Shown piece by piece: positions 47,886 to 59,317 of a DNA stretch of 64,000 bases. The notes beneath the pieces are model-generated. The model was given only the letters and a program-made list of their open reading frames with translations, was not told the origin of the DNA and did no database searches. The DNA comes from Dermatemys mawii (lineage: Eukaryota > Chordata > Testudines > Dermatemydidae), in contig ML677374.1 of NCBI GenBank assembly GCA_007922305.1, forward strand, positions 7,487,619 to 7,551,618, in the 5' to 3' direction. The stretch's first letter is position 1. Each line of letters opens with the position of its first letter. Made by a program: the position numbers and the translations under genes.

Positions 47886-48283
47886 TAACAGCACTGTAAT
47901 ATAATTAGCTAATGTGCTTGCTTTTCTACCTGTATTGTAAAATGCCCAGTGCAACCCAGTGATGAGAGTTATGTAATATACACCAAACTACAGAGCCTGG
48001 ATCTTTAACTCAAGCTGCAGAGACTAATGATTTTAGCTGCAGGCATCCCCAGTCCAATCCTGTATTAGGTAAGGCGGCTATCGTACACTGATGCTCTTTG
48101 GGTACCAGGAAAAAAGTATTCAGCTACCCATAACTGAAACTGCACAACTGTTCGGAGTTTTACAAGGTTTTTTATTGTGAAGAAACACTCTCCTCATCCC
48201 CAGAGAACCTGCCTTCACAGAGCAAGCCTGAGAGTGTGGGCTTTGACATGCACCCTGATGGTCAATGTTTGAACTCATTCAAT
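47886..48283. other. No gene seen
   Basis: Unique-looking sequence. Confidence 0.5.
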
Positions 48284-48530
48284 CTGAGAATACATCTACA
48301 CTGCAAAATAAAGTGTGTTCTTAACTCAGGTTAAAACCTGAGAAGACATGGCAACTCAACTTTTACTGCCGGTTAGCCGCTTCAGTTAATGCCTCTAGGG
48401 CATTCTGGGTTTGAACTCTAGCTGCTTACCCAAGTTAAAAGCCAAGTTGCTGTGTTCTCTGCTATTTTAACCCGAGTTAGCTAACCTGAGTTAAGAACCT
48501 GCTTGTTTTGTAGTGAAGACATACCCTGAG
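48284..48530. mobile_element. hAT-like MITE, 247 bp
   Basis: The left 'ctgagaatacatctacactg' faces the complement of the right end, 'ctcagggtatgtcttcacta'. Both arms go on to share 'gttcttaactcagg' (48318-48331 and its complement at 48485-48498). No transposase. No convincing target duplication at the flanks. Confidence 0.78.
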
Positions 48531-49041
48531 AGGGGAGAAAGTTCTTAAGTCCTCAGCTGAAACTGTCCCCAACACCCTCATGTTTAAATCTAGGAACTAC
48601 TATCTTGGCATTTCAGCTGACCTCAAATGCTGAGGAGAGAGGAGGCCTCGCTCTTCCTGTCTCTGCTCTGATACAGGAGGTAGGAGCCATTTTACTGTGG
48701 ATAATCTAAAGAAGAGATTCTTAATCAAAGCCTGGGGAAAACTGGGCATTTAACAATGGAGTTTTACAAAGCAAGAAGTTTGGTGAAGAGCGAATAGGAA
48801 TCCAGGCAGGAAAAAGAGAACAGTTTAAAATAGAATAGATTATTAAGAGGCCAGAAAGTTGGACCATCTGATGGCTGCTCGGTGGTTGCTATGAAAAATG
48901 TGTTTGTCTGATTTGCTGGGGGCAAGTGTCTGTATTAAAAACCACCACTGCAATTGGTGCCCTTCCTGTATAAATGTACAAGGAAAGTAATCTCCTTTCT
49001 CACCCCTTCAAACAGGGTTGATGTACATCAGGGAGGAGAAA
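48531..49041. other. No gene seen
   Basis: Unique-looking sequence. Confidence 0.5.
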
Positions 49042-49891
49042 CTAGGGTTGCCAGGTGTCCAGTTTTCAAGCAGACTGCCCTGTCAAAAAGGGACCCTTTT
49101 ATGTCTCTGGTCAGCACAGAGTCCGCTAAAAGTCTGGTTGGCCAAGGTAGCTGGCTCCGCGTGGCTCCCAGAAGTGGCCGGCACGTCCCTGCAGCTCCTA
49201 TGCGCAGGGATGGCCAGGGGGACCCTGCACACTACCCCTACCCTTGGCGTAGGTGCTGCCTTGAGCACCAGCTCCGCATCTCCCATTGGCCAGGAATCAC
49301 TGCCAACGGGAGCTGTGGGGACGGCACCTGCAGGCACAGGCAGCGCACAAAGCCCCCTGGCCCCTCCACCTAGGAGACAAAGGGACATGCTGGCCACTTC
49401 TGGGAGCCACCTGAAGCAAGCCTCCCCTGAAGTCTGCACCCGTATTCCCCTCCCACATCCCAACCCTAGGTTGGATCCCCCTCTCCACACCCTAACTCCC
49501 TGCTCCAGCTATGAGCCCCCTCCTGCACCCTAATTCCCTCCCAGAGCCTGCATACCTGCACGCACCCCAGCCTTGATACCCCCAACGCTCCAAACCCCTT
49601 CTTCCCCAGCCCCACCCCAGAGCTCTCACCCTGTCCCACACTCCAACCTCCTGCCCCAGCCCAGACCCCTCTCCTACACCCCGAGCCCTCACCCGCTCCT
49701 GCACTCCAACCCTCTGCCCCAGCCCAGCGAAAATAAGCAAAGGTCGGGGAGAGAGAGAAATGGAGGGAAGGGGGATGGGGTGAGCAGGGGCAGGACATCT
49801 GATAAGCGGCAGGGCAGGGGTGAGGCCTTGGGGAAGGGAAGAGGCAGGGCAAGGATGTTCAGTTTCCTGCAATCAAAAAGTTGGCAACCCT
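49042..49891. mobile_element. GC-rich non-autonomous transposon-like element, about 850 bp
   Basis: Ends are inverted: 'agggttgccaggtgtcc' at the left and 'agttggcaaccct' at the right. Flanks give a direct repeat 'aggagaaa' (49034-49041) and 'aggagaag' (49892-49899), 7 of 8 matching. The interior is the most GC-rich part of the window, with C-rich repeats ('ctgccccagcccag', 'ctcctgcaccc') around 49500-49730 and a G-rich part after. Overlapping frames of up to 171 codons on both strands come from the lack of A/T-rich stops, not from a protein. The superfamily is probably hAT from the duplication length, but is unproven. Confidence 0.75.
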
Positions 49892-49899
49892 AGGAGAAG

Positions 49900-50951
49900 C
49901 CCAAATCCTAAGGGTTTATGTCCCCTCAGCTTTGTGCAGACCGAAAGGAGTGTTTTTCTGGGCTATCCTATCTGATACTAAGTTCTCTTTGAAGGAACCT
50001 CATGTGCCATAAGCCCCAATGAATAAGAAGGAAAAGAACAAACAACCACATTTTGTGGATGGCCTGTTTCCGAGCGCACAAACCCCCAGGCAGGTCACCT
50101 CCCTCGAGTTTCATGCAGAAGTGCTTAACAAGAGGCTAGTCCTCCGAAAAAGCACTCAACAATCTGAAATGTTATTTAAAAGAAAAAGAGTAACATGTAC
50201 AACCAAAAACAATTATCTCCACATGGCTCGATGTGACAGCTTAAGGAGCTGATTAATCCGAACTAATTAAGAGCAGCAAATGAGAGGGTATTACAAAACT
50301 CTTGCAAAGTCTCAGCACTTTGGGGGAAAAAATGTGCCATATGACTCAAAAGATAATGCTAGTAATAAATAAATGGATACTTAGGAGTCTGAAAGGACAT
50401 CTTTCCACCCTTCATATACCCCCACATGCACCTAGCTCAGCCCCTGAACAAAACGACAATAGGTTTCTTACATAAAGCTTAAGTAATAGGTTTTGGTTTA
50501 TTTAATGGTTCTTTTCAATCCACTCAGGGCCCTGGGAAAAGGGAGGAATACACTATCTTTAATCACTGTCTGGAAGAAGGGAAAGGGAAAAAGGAAACAG
50601 GGAGTGGGGAGAAAGACCACAAGAGCCAGAGGCTTTAATAATCCTAACAATTCCTAGGGTTATTTAAAATACATCTGACCCGTTCACAAAAGGATCTACA
50701 GAGATAAATGTACTTGATATTTTCCACTTTAACAGCTGCATACATTTAAAGCAACAAAATGAGGACGACCTAAATAAAATAGCTATTAATTGTACTTCAG
50801 GAGGCTCTGAATTGAATGCATTTGATTCTGCCCAGTAGAAGAACATACAATATGCTTCCGGCACTTCATTTTTCCTTCTTCGTAAGGGTTTGTAATTTCT
50901 CTCACTTTTTTCCCATGGGGCAGGCCCAAAGAGCCAAAGGAGATCTGACTT
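49900..50951. other. No gene seen
   Basis: AT-rich unique-looking sequence. A 110-codon minus-strand frame (50664-50996) runs into the next MITE and has no domain. Confidence 0.5.
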
Positions 50952-51242
50952 AGGCGACATGTACACTACAGCCAGGATTGACACTCTGAGATCCATCTAC
51001 CAGCGGTCAATTTAGCAGAATCGACAGCAGATCACTCTCCAGTCGACCCCAGTACTCTGTCCCCAATGAGAAGAGTAAGGTAAGTCGATGGGAGAGTTTC
51101 TCCCGTCGACCCCCTTCCCCTCCTCGCAGTGTAGACCCTGCGGTAACTCGACCTAAGGTATGTTGACTCCAGCTACGTTATTCACGTAGCTGAAGTTGCG
51201 TAGCATAGGTTGACTTACTGTGGTAGTGTAGACATAGCCTTA
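50952..51242. mobile_element. hAT-like MITE with 'gtcgac' blocks, about 290 bp
   Basis: The left 'taggcgacatgtacactac' pairs with the complement of the right end, 'aggctatgtctacactacc'. The interior carries several 'gtcga' blocks ('ccagtcgaccccagtac', 'aagtcgatgggagag', 'ctcccgtcgaccccc'). No coding capacity. Target duplication not clear. Confidence 0.78.
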
Positions 51243-51320
51243 CTATGGACCAGGTCCTAATGGGGAGATGGACTCCTTCCTCCTGCAAGGATAAGGTGCA
51301 ACTTAATAGCTCTCTCTCAG

Positions 51321-51520
51321 GTGGGATTTTCAAACAGCTTTAGTGCTGGCCTAATTCTCCTCCCATTGAAGTCAATGGTAACTTCGACAAGGGCAGATTT
51401 AGACTGCAGAAAAATCTCATCTTCTGTCTTTGGCAGCTTTTATTCAGATGATCCTGACTTGGGGCTTGATTTAAAACCAAGTGAAATCAACATGAGTGTT
51501 TCCATTGCCTGCAGTGGGGA
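51321..51520. repeat. Palindromic MITE fragments
   Basis: 'gggattttcaaacagcttta', 'tcccattgaagtcaatgg' and later 'gcttgatttaaaaccaagtg' resemble arms of short palindromic families. Borders are unclear and two insertions may be adjacent. Confidence 0.4.
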
Positions 51521-51937
51521 AAACAGGGCCTGTTTACTGATGCCAGTGAAACTCCAGCAATACCTCTTTAGATTTCTTCAGTTTGGGACTGCCAGGTACC
51601 ATGCCACAGGGAAGCTTGGGAGCAGAAGGACTAGGCACGGAGTAAAGGGGTGAAAACTCCCCCCTCTTCCCAAAACCCACCCTCTCCCCAAAAAGAGGAG
51701 TGTTTTTTTGAAGGAGACTATATAGCAAAAGTGGGCTGGCTCCAGCCTCTTGCTTTTTTAGGCTGAGATCTCATGTATCTAATATCCTCATTTCCTAATA
51801 TCCTCATCTCCTCTCCCATCAACTGCCAGAAAAAAACAGCAAGATACAAATGTAAATGCAAATATTCACCTGTATGCCCAGGACTTCCCACTTTCTACCC
51901 AAGGGCTCACCGTGGAATAGAACCCTCCATCTAGTAT
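51521..51937. other. No gene; small tandem duplication at 51779-51807
   Basis: 'ctaatatcctcat' occurs twice with a period of 16 bp (51779-51791 and 51795-51807). Otherwise unique-looking. Confidence 0.6.
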
Positions 51938-52040
51938 GATGCTTAAGCATATCCTTTACTTCACCCACATGAGCAGTCTCACTGGGTAGAATGAGGAGCA
52001 ATGACTGAAGCACATGCTTAAGCGCTGATGAATTGGGGCC
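51938..52040. repeat. Palindromic MITE family copy ('gcttaagca')
   Basis: The left 'gatgcttaagcatatcc' and the right 'gcacatgcttaagcgctg' with 'atgaattggggcc' at the end are the arms of the 26997-27081 family, here with a longer, worn middle. Confidence 0.55.
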
Positions 52041-52699
52041 AATGAGAGTGGATGTAACGGAGATACAGCACCCAAAACGAAGCAGGCACCAGCCAACCAT
52101 GGCAAGCGGATACCGTGGAACAGGGAAATTGCTGGAGATCTCCACAGTCATAGAGTTGGTGGGAGAATGCTGAGAAGTGGCTTAGTTAATGCATGGAGGG
52201 GGGAGTAAGTTACAGATGGAAATCACAGAGCAAGTCAGAAGACAATGGCCTGATATCAGCCACTTATGGCAAAGAACAGTTGCTTTCTGCACCCTGACAG
52301 CTGTCACATGGAAGTGGCATCTGCTGTTGGGCCGCTGGCATGCAGCTTTCTTGAGTTGTGACTGTACGCGTCTTCCTTTCAAAAATCCACCTCTGACTTT
52401 CTGTCATCCAGTTCCTCTATGGCTAGCTGCCTTGGCGAAACCCGGGAAAACACAACTCAGATTTGCTTCCAAGCTTCCTGCTTCTCGCGGCTCTGAGTCA
52501 GCCTCATAGAAAGGACAAGCATGTTTCATGGATGATCATGTGACTTCGATATGGACTGGGCCATGAAAGGGTCAGCTCTGCAAGCGACAGTATATGAAGC
52601 ATGCATGACTGATATGGCATTCACATCTAGGACATTTTAGTAAAACCCAGCGTTTACACAGAGCAACCCATACTCATGTAGAGAATATTAAAGGACAGC
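52041..52699. other. No gene seen
   Basis: Overlapping frames on both strands (52189-52509 plus, 52182-52382 minus) without domains. Confidence 0.5.
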
Positions 52700-52880
52700 A
52701 ACAACTTGCTCTTGTAGGTGAGCACTTACTCACACCAGTAATCCCTCTGAAGCCAATGAGTCTACTTGCACGAGTAAATAAGGCTCCACAGTCTTGTCCA
52801 TGGGGCTTTTCATTTACAGATCTCAAAGTACTTGAGATCTCAAAGTGGGTAAAAGCATCATCATCTCCAGGCACCACATG
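52700..52880. repeat. Palindromic fragment followed by antisense MIR tail
   Basis: 'acttactcacaccagtaatc' with 'ttgcacgagtaaataagg' shows inverted symmetry (52725-52783). From 52815, 'cagatctcaaagtacttg' and 'agatctcaaagtgggtaaaa' are antisense MIR/L2-tail blocks, with a 12-bp segment duplicated at a 17-bp period. Confidence 0.45.
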
Positions 52881-53102
52881 AGCAGTGTCATGGCTGCCGT
52901 GCATAAATGTATAACTGCCGAAGCTCAGAAAGAAACACCTATTGATTAGTGCAACACTGACCTGCTGGGACAATCACTTGCATTCTCATGAAACGAATGC
53001 TGGACTCCTGCTAATTGCACAAATATAGCTTAGGCTTTGAAGAGTGGGAGAAGGGAGTTTCTCGCTGTTGAATGCTGAAATGCACAGCCTGTAAATAAGG
53101 TA

Positions 53103-53492
53103 CAGTAGAACCTCACAGTTACAAACATCTTGGGAATGGAGGTTGCTCGTAACTCTGAAATATGGTAACTCTGAACAAAACATTATGGCTGTTCTTTCAA
53201 AAGTTTACAACTGAATATTGACTTAATACAGCTTTTAAACTTTTCTGTGCAGAAGAAAAATGCTGCTTTTAACCAACTTAATTTAAATGAAACAAGCACA
53301 GAAATAGTTTCCTTATCTTGTCACATTTTAAAACTTTCCCTTTATTCTTTTAGTAGTTTACATTTAACATAGTATTGTATTTTATTTAGGGTCCTCCGCT
53401 GCTGCCTGACTGTGTACTTGCGGTTCCAAATGAGGTGTGTAGTTGACTGGTCGGTTCGTAACCCTGGTGTTCATAACTCTGAGGTTCTACTG
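53103..53492. mobile_element. Mariner-like MITE, 390 bp
   Basis: The left end 'cagtagaacctcacagtta' and the complement of the right end 'cagtagaacctcagagtta' agree at 23 of the first 27 positions. The left flank is TA (53101-53102); the right flank is AA, one change from the TA duplication of Tc1/mariner elements. AT-rich interior without a transposase frame. Confidence 0.82.
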
Positions 53493-53726
53493 AAATCTTT
53501 TCCAATATGTATAGAGATGATAGGCATGAGATAAAGCACCAGAATAGAACCACCGCCAAAAATCCTCAACCCTGATTCAAACCTACAACCAAACTACCCA
53601 ACTCTCACAAGCTAAGCAGCATTAGCCATGGTTGTTACTGGGGCGGGAGACTTAACAACGAAAACCCAGAATGTTGCAAGAAGTCATTCCAGTGAATCAG
53701 TAGGCAGCATATTTCTTTCTGACACA

Positions 53727-53832
53727 TAGGGTGACCACATGTCCCAATTTTATAGGGATAGTCCTGATTTTGGGGTCTCTCTCATTACCCTCCCACCCCG
53801 TCCTGGTTTTTCACACTTGCTGTCTGGCTCTA
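53727..53832. mobile_element. Short MITE, about 106 bp ('tagggtgacca' family)
   Basis: Begins 'tagggtgaccacatgtccc' and contains 'ttttatagggatagtcctg' and 'cacttgctgtctggctc', the last being a worn inverted copy of the start. Non-coding. Confidence 0.55.
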
Positions 53833-55717
53833 TACTGTGTCAGTAAGATGACCAGTGTACTGTTATGGCCCATTGTGTTGCTGGGAGTGGCCAACTTTCA
53901 CAGAGACTGAAAAATCCACTCACCCACTTGCCAATGATGAGCTTTGGCAAGCAGTGGGATCTACGCCATCAGTTTCTGCACAATACCAATTTTACCTTTA
54001 AAAGCCCTAAAAAAAAAAAAAAAACTTTAAAAAAAAAAGACAAAAACTTTTCATGGGAACTGAACATAACTATAAATCAATGCAGCTTTAGAAAGATACC
54101 TTTTGAAGTCTTCACCTGCTATTTTACAATATAACTGTTAAGCAATTGTCATGGTACATCTCAGTAGCAGGTGCATTTTGCGGGGAAGGGAGGGTAAATA
54201 GGTTATGTGTGAAACAATTCAGGAATATAGCTTTGTAAAGCCCTTGTGGAGCCTTTCAAAATAAAAGGAATCACACAGATATTAAACATGTATATTCAAT
54301 AACTTCATTGCTTTTACAGTGTTATTGTGTAGATTTCACTGAATGAATGAGGCTGAGATCCAAAGAAAAAGCATCATATAAAGTTGGTAATGAATAATTT
54401 GTGTGTGAGAGAGAGAAAATTGGGGAGGTAGAAAAGTGCAACACACAGAAATATAGAATAATATGTTTTAAGTTTAAATTCTGCTTTCTCATTAGACTCT
54501 TAGTCTCATTCATTCATTAAAATCTACTCTGGGAGATGTTATACCTTTATAGATATAACTAATGAATACACAACAAGCACATTTCCTCCACACTTCAGGT
54601 CATGCCATCAAGAAATTTGTCCCAATTCAAAACTCGAGTCTCCACACATTCAAGCCACTTTGAGAACTTACAAATATGTTTTTCTTCATGTTTATGTCTG
54701 CCTCAACACATGGAAGGATTAAGATCTTTTTCGTTTCAAGCACTGTCAATCTGATTTAGTGCAATGTTTTTCATCTGCTCAAGGTAAAGAGGAATTAGGC
54801 CAGACAAATGAAATAATGCACTATAATCTAACGTTTGGCAATTCAGATTAGTTTCAGGGAGAAAAGAAATTAAACAAGGATGACATTCAACCACACACAT
54901 CTGGGTTGTGTTTTGACTCCCCCTATTTCCCCATTTGCAAACTTTACAGCTCTATCAAGTCTTTAGCTCTTCACTGAAAGCATACTGGGTACTTTGGCCT
55001 AATTCCTCAAATTATTTATACACGTTGCACAACTCATACAATATTTTGCTTTCTGAAGCAGAAAAACCTCTTAGCTGCTAGTAAACTGTCAGGTACTATT
55101 ATTTTAAATACCCTTGTGAAATCTAAGAGCCAGCAACACGCTCATGCAGATTTACTACCTTCCCCCATTTAAATGAACAGAGACAAATGCATGCAGCATG
55201 CCAGACTGTCAGAAAAAAATTGTTCCCCCATATCAAGCCTCAGGGTTTGCTTACAATGGAATTAAACAAAGAAACAAATACTTTAACCATTTCACCCTTT
55301 TCTCTGGAAGATACTCCCCTACTTCCCTTAGCGAATTTTTTTTCTCCCCTAATGCAGTTAAAGTGCTCTTCATTTATTATTGAAATTCCCTCAACGCTGG
55401 GCAAATCCTTTAACTCTTTGGTCTTCTCTACGGTTGCCTTTAACCAGAGTTTGGAAAAACAGAGCCAATGGCCCTTGCTCTTAGCTAGCTTTTTCCAGTG
55501 AGTGTGACACAGCCAGAACACAAACTATATTTCATAACAGTTTATTAGCCGGGGTGGAGATCAAGATTGGAACATGGTTTTCAAACCTTGGTTTAAGCAC
55601 AGACCCACTCCCAACTGGAGTGCCACTGAAAAGTTTGGTCCCTGCCTACCATGGCCAGCCAGATGAGAGTAAAAAAGAGTTCAAGAACCCCAGTGTAGCT
55701 GGGGGACCTTGGCATCA
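53833..55717. other. No gene seen; A-rich tracts
   Basis: AT-rich unique-looking sequence. A16 lies at 54009-54024 and another A run at 54029-54038. A plus-strand frame at 53865-54134 crosses these tracts as a lysine run. Frames at 55187-55501 (plus) and 55240-55521 (minus) overlap and lack domains. Confidence 0.5.
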
Positions 55718-55795
55718 GGGCCCTCATTCAACGAGGGACTTAAGCACATGGTTAACTTTAACCATGCAAGTACTTCCATTGACTTTGATGAGATT
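55718..55795. repeat. Palindromic MITE family, left arm ('ttaagcacatgg')
   Basis: 'gggccctcattcaacgaggg', 'acttaagcacatggttaac' and 'cttccattgactttgatg' follow the order of the 26997 family. The right arm is missing. Confidence 0.55.
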
Positions 55796-55829
55796 ATCCA
55801 TGTATTTCTGCGACTGCCGCCATGTTCGG

Positions 55830-55897
55830 TGACCCACCAGGATTGACCTGGAGCCATCCAGAGCTAAAAGCATGAGCTACTACAGCTTGAGCTAAAG
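55830..55897 (-). repeat. tRNA-derived SINE head, antisense
   Basis: Minus strand: A-box-like 'tagctcaagctgtagtagc' (complement of 55875-55893), an anticodon-arm-like 'atgcttttagctctgg', and B-box-like 'ccaggtcaatcctgg' (complement of 55837-55851). The order and 40-bp box spacing are tRNA-like. One base is missing from the T loop and the acceptor arm is not paired, so it is a SINE or tRNA relic and not a working tRNA. Confidence 0.55.
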
Positions 55898-56479
55898 CAG
55901 TCTAGCTGGGGCTGTAACATATTCATATCCTCTGTGGACTGGGCATAGAAGGGGTCCAGTAACACGCATTTCCCTATGGGTTACACTCATAGTTAGGTAT
56001 GCTTTTAAGACACTTGCTGAGCGCTTCCCAATGTATAACAATGCTGGCTCACCAAACAGGGGCTAACATATTATGCTCCATGATAATAATCAATGCCGTA
56101 CTGTGCAAGAATAAATTTCAGTGCCAGTAATTCCTTCCCCCAGCAGTCAAGTCTTTAAAAAGTCTTCTTTAGCAATTACAGCTAATAAATCTACAATTTT
56201 ATTCAACACACACACGTATCATTGCAACTAATTTTGCTCCATCAGGACTGAAATTAAAACCGTCGTTCAATCACATTAATCTCAGAGCTCGCTTACCAGC
56301 CGTGGCGTGGCAGCAAGCATCCCCAATGCTTGCCAACAAGCACAGCGGCTAGTCCTGGACTCCCAACGCCCCTGCAAAATTCAACATGTTATTCAACTCT
56401 TAGTGTGCTGGGAGAGCAATGCCTTTCACAAGGCATGGTGCGCTCCATAGTGTGACAAATTAAACACCACAGGCAGGAA
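55898..56479. other. No gene seen
   Basis: Unique-looking sequence; the first 100 bp may be the body of the SINE whose head lies at 55830. Confidence 0.45.
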
Positions 56480-56916
56480 GAAGCCTGTATGGTTGTGTCT
56501 TCACCAGGAGAAAAAAAGTGTGCTCTTTCCTCACGTTCGCTATCATGAGGCAACTCGCATGAAGCAAAATCTTAGTGAAAACAAAGCAGCATGTACCTTA
56601 CAAACATGTTAACAGTAGGTAAGCAGAAACACTAAGGATTACCTTGACCTGCTGCTACCTTGTGTTAAAACCATGGCTTTGTCTTCAGTGCTATAAAGGG
56701 AGTATTTTTTCACTTCAGGGTAACCGACGCACATGAACTATCCTGGTGTAAAAACATGGCACCAGGTCACTTTATCATCTCACTCAGCTCATCTCCACAC
56801 AGTAAAACTAAAGACTCCTGTTTTCACTGTGTTTTGCCTCAGAATAGCTCGTGTGTATTACTCACTCTACAATTAAAAAAAAAAAACAACTTTTTTTTAA
56901 AGCTGTGAAGACAAGG
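56480..56916. mobile_element. hAT-like MITE, about 437 bp
   Basis: The left 'tggttgtgtcttcaccagg' faces the complement of the right end, 'ccttgtcttcacagcttt'. Interior includes 'ctgttttcactgtgttttg' and A/T tracts. No transposase. Borders approximate at the left. Confidence 0.55.
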
Positions 56917-56925
56917 ATTACAACT

Positions 56926-57008
56926 GCCTTGTCTTCATGAGGCTTTTACCTCAAGTTCCGTAACATCAGTTAAAAAACACACATCTTTTCTCCCAGCGAA
57001 GACTAGGC
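56926..57008. mobile_element. Second short MITE in the 'gtcttca' family
   Basis: Starts 'gccttgtcttcatgagg' and ends 'agcgaagactaggc', a worn inverted copy. It directly follows 56480-56916, and the facing ends form an 11-bp perfect inverted repeat (56906-56916 and 56927-56937). Confidence 0.5.
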
Positions 57009-57559
57009 TTCTGTGCAGAAATTTCAAACCTAAGGGATTCTGGTACCCTTCCGTCCCCTCCCCCCACCTCATCCCACACACACATGGCCCCTTAACCGAA
57101 TGTCAGTCGCTGTGTGCAGCTGGATAACAAGCAGAAAGGTAGGAAAGGAGAGAGAGAAAGGTAAGAAAAACAAACAGGGCTAGTCCCAGTAAAACAGAGG
57201 AATGTCAGTTTGTGTTGATAAAGATCTCGTTCCCTATTCAGGGGAATGGAACGCATTAAATAAACCCTTTAGTAACATTCCTCAAAAGGAGAAGATACAG
57301 GCTTGGGGAGCACAGGAGGAGGAGAGTTTGGGCCAGAGGAAGAGGAAAGAGAAGGAAAACTGTTTCTCTGGTATATATTAAGTAGCTGTTTAAAGGGTAT
57401 GTTGTGTTCGCAGCTGACGAGTTGTGCTAACTGGGAGTTGCAGCCTATACCTCCTGATGGGCCAGCCAACTTAAAAATTAAAAGCACTCTACTTCAGGGT
57501 TTTTGTCTGTGGATGAGACGCAAGCTGGGGGCAACACTTTAGTGAACTCTGCAGTAAGA
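57009..57559. other. No gene seen
   Basis: Purine-rich patch around 57300-57360, giving a Glu/Gly-rich chance frame. No domain. Confidence 0.5.
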
Positions 57560-57658
57560 CCAGCACATGCCCAAAGTCGCATAAAAAGTCTGCTGAGGAA
57601 CAGGGAATTGAACCTGGGTCTCCCACGCTAGCTTCCTGACCACTGTACCATACTTTCT
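57560..57658 (-). repeat. MIR-like SINE, antisense 5' half
   Basis: 'acatgcccaaagtcgcat', then 'agggaattgaacctggg' (antisense B box) and 'gaccactgtaccatac' (antisense A box). Both pol III boxes are well kept. Confidence 0.75.
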
Positions 57659-58953
57659 CTATTTTAAACCCTTGCATGTATCTCCCACCTAGTATATTGA
57701 TTGAAACACAACAGCAGGGAGAGCCCCTTTCCTAAACCAACTGTTTTCTTTTAAAGATACAAATTCAAATAAAATATGGAGAGAAAGCAGAAACCATACT
57801 TGTTTCTAGAAATAAATTGCTCTAATGCCATGTGTGTACATAAAGCTGCAGCATTGGTTAACAAAATGTGTTTCTAAATTATAGCAGCATGCCCATCACT
57901 GCTATAGTGAAACGCCAGTTGACATTTCTAGCAAACATCCTACTGTGCCACAAAAGTTTTGTCTGGAATCAAAGTCAGCATGCGTAAAGGCATCAATTAG
58001 GGAGCAATTTACAACTTTTTAAATCCTTTTAGTTTTAAACGTTTTCAGCTGTTTAAATTGTACAAAAAAGTGGGGAGAGGGACTTACTGTGATCTCAAAC
58101 AGGAGTAACTCCTTCAAATTCAGTGCCAGTTCTTCTTTTGATTTACTCTGGAGTGACCGAGATCAGAATCTGACCCGCTCTCAACACGGATGAATGAAAT
58201 ATTCACAATTCTTCCCACTTCTATTAATTTGCTCATAAGTAGGACTGTCAATTCTAGCATTCAACAATTGAGAGTAGGGCACAAAACAAATCAAGATTTT
58301 TTTTAAAAAATGATGATTTCTAAACCAATCAATTTTGAATCTTTTTTTTAAAAATTTTCATCCTGTAATTTGAAACGTTATGATTTACATGTTTTCAAGC
58401 TTCTCTCTATAATGAAGACTAGAACATTTTTTGTTTGTTTTTTTAATAGAAGTGGAAGTTCTCATCTTACCACATCCCTCTAGGAACTTGAGCTTTAAGA
58501 AAAAATACCAACTATCACAAGACTTGTGATATGACTGCAAAAGCTGGCAACACTGAAAGTTTACCCTAGTTCCACTATTCAATCAGATGCTCTCAGACAT
58601 AGTCAAATCTGTCCCACATGTCCTCGCCAGCATTAAAAAAATCTTGTCATCTGGTATTGAGCTTTAAAAGTGTCACACAGTAAGAAGGGGGACATAAAAG
58701 TGGTTTTTCTTCCCCTGCTATGAACTTGGAGGCAATGCCACCACCAGGGTACTGGATAGAACATTGCTCCTTCAGCATTTTAGCAAGCCAGGTGCAAGGC
58801 AGTTTGTGATTTTACTTTCACGGAACATTGGCTGCCATCAGCAGAAATAATTCTTTTTCCCTTCAAAGTGCTTGTTTGCATATTAATGCCAGGAGGACTA
58901 AAAGTAGCAATCTGTTTTCTTTTCCAAACAATACTTAAGATGTACTGCCCATT
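57659..58953. other. No gene seen
   Basis: AT-rich, with T/A tracts near 58295 and 58345. No repeat or domain recognised. Confidence 0.5.
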
Positions 58954-59317
58954 AGGCCTGGTCTACAGACAGATTTTGTACTGATCAAACTATTTCAATG
59001 AGGGTTTGGTTTTAACTGTATAGTTGGTTATATATTTAGTTTTTTAAATGCTTAGTATATTTATAACTATATAGCTATAATTTTAACTATATTGTACTAC
59101 TCATCCACACCCCTGCCTCTAGTGTGGAACGTAGTTATGTTGGCATACAAGTGCATTATACCAGAAAAATTTATATTTTGCCCAAAACAGGAATGCAGCT
59201 ACACCTTTATAAGCACTTTTAGGGTTGCATAACTGCATCTACATTACAAGGTTGAACCATTTTAGCTAACGTGGCAAAGTTAAAAGCAGTACAATGTGTA
59301 CGTGTGTAGACAAGGTT
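58954..59317. mobile_element. hAT-like MITE, about 364 bp
   Basis: The left 'aggcctggtctacagac' faces the complement of the right end, 'aaccttgtctacacacg'. The middle has an AT-rich 'tatat' stretch (59027-59090). No coding capacity; no clear target duplication. Confidence 0.62.

Noticed and set aside
49018..49893. Overlapping frames up to 171 codons on both strands
   Set aside because: They lie almost wholly within a GC-rich mobile element where stop codons are rare; proline- and glycine-rich products reflect composition.
55830..55897. Functional tRNA gene
   Set aside because: Promoter boxes are present but acceptor pairing and an intact T loop are not, so I call it a SINE or tRNA relic.
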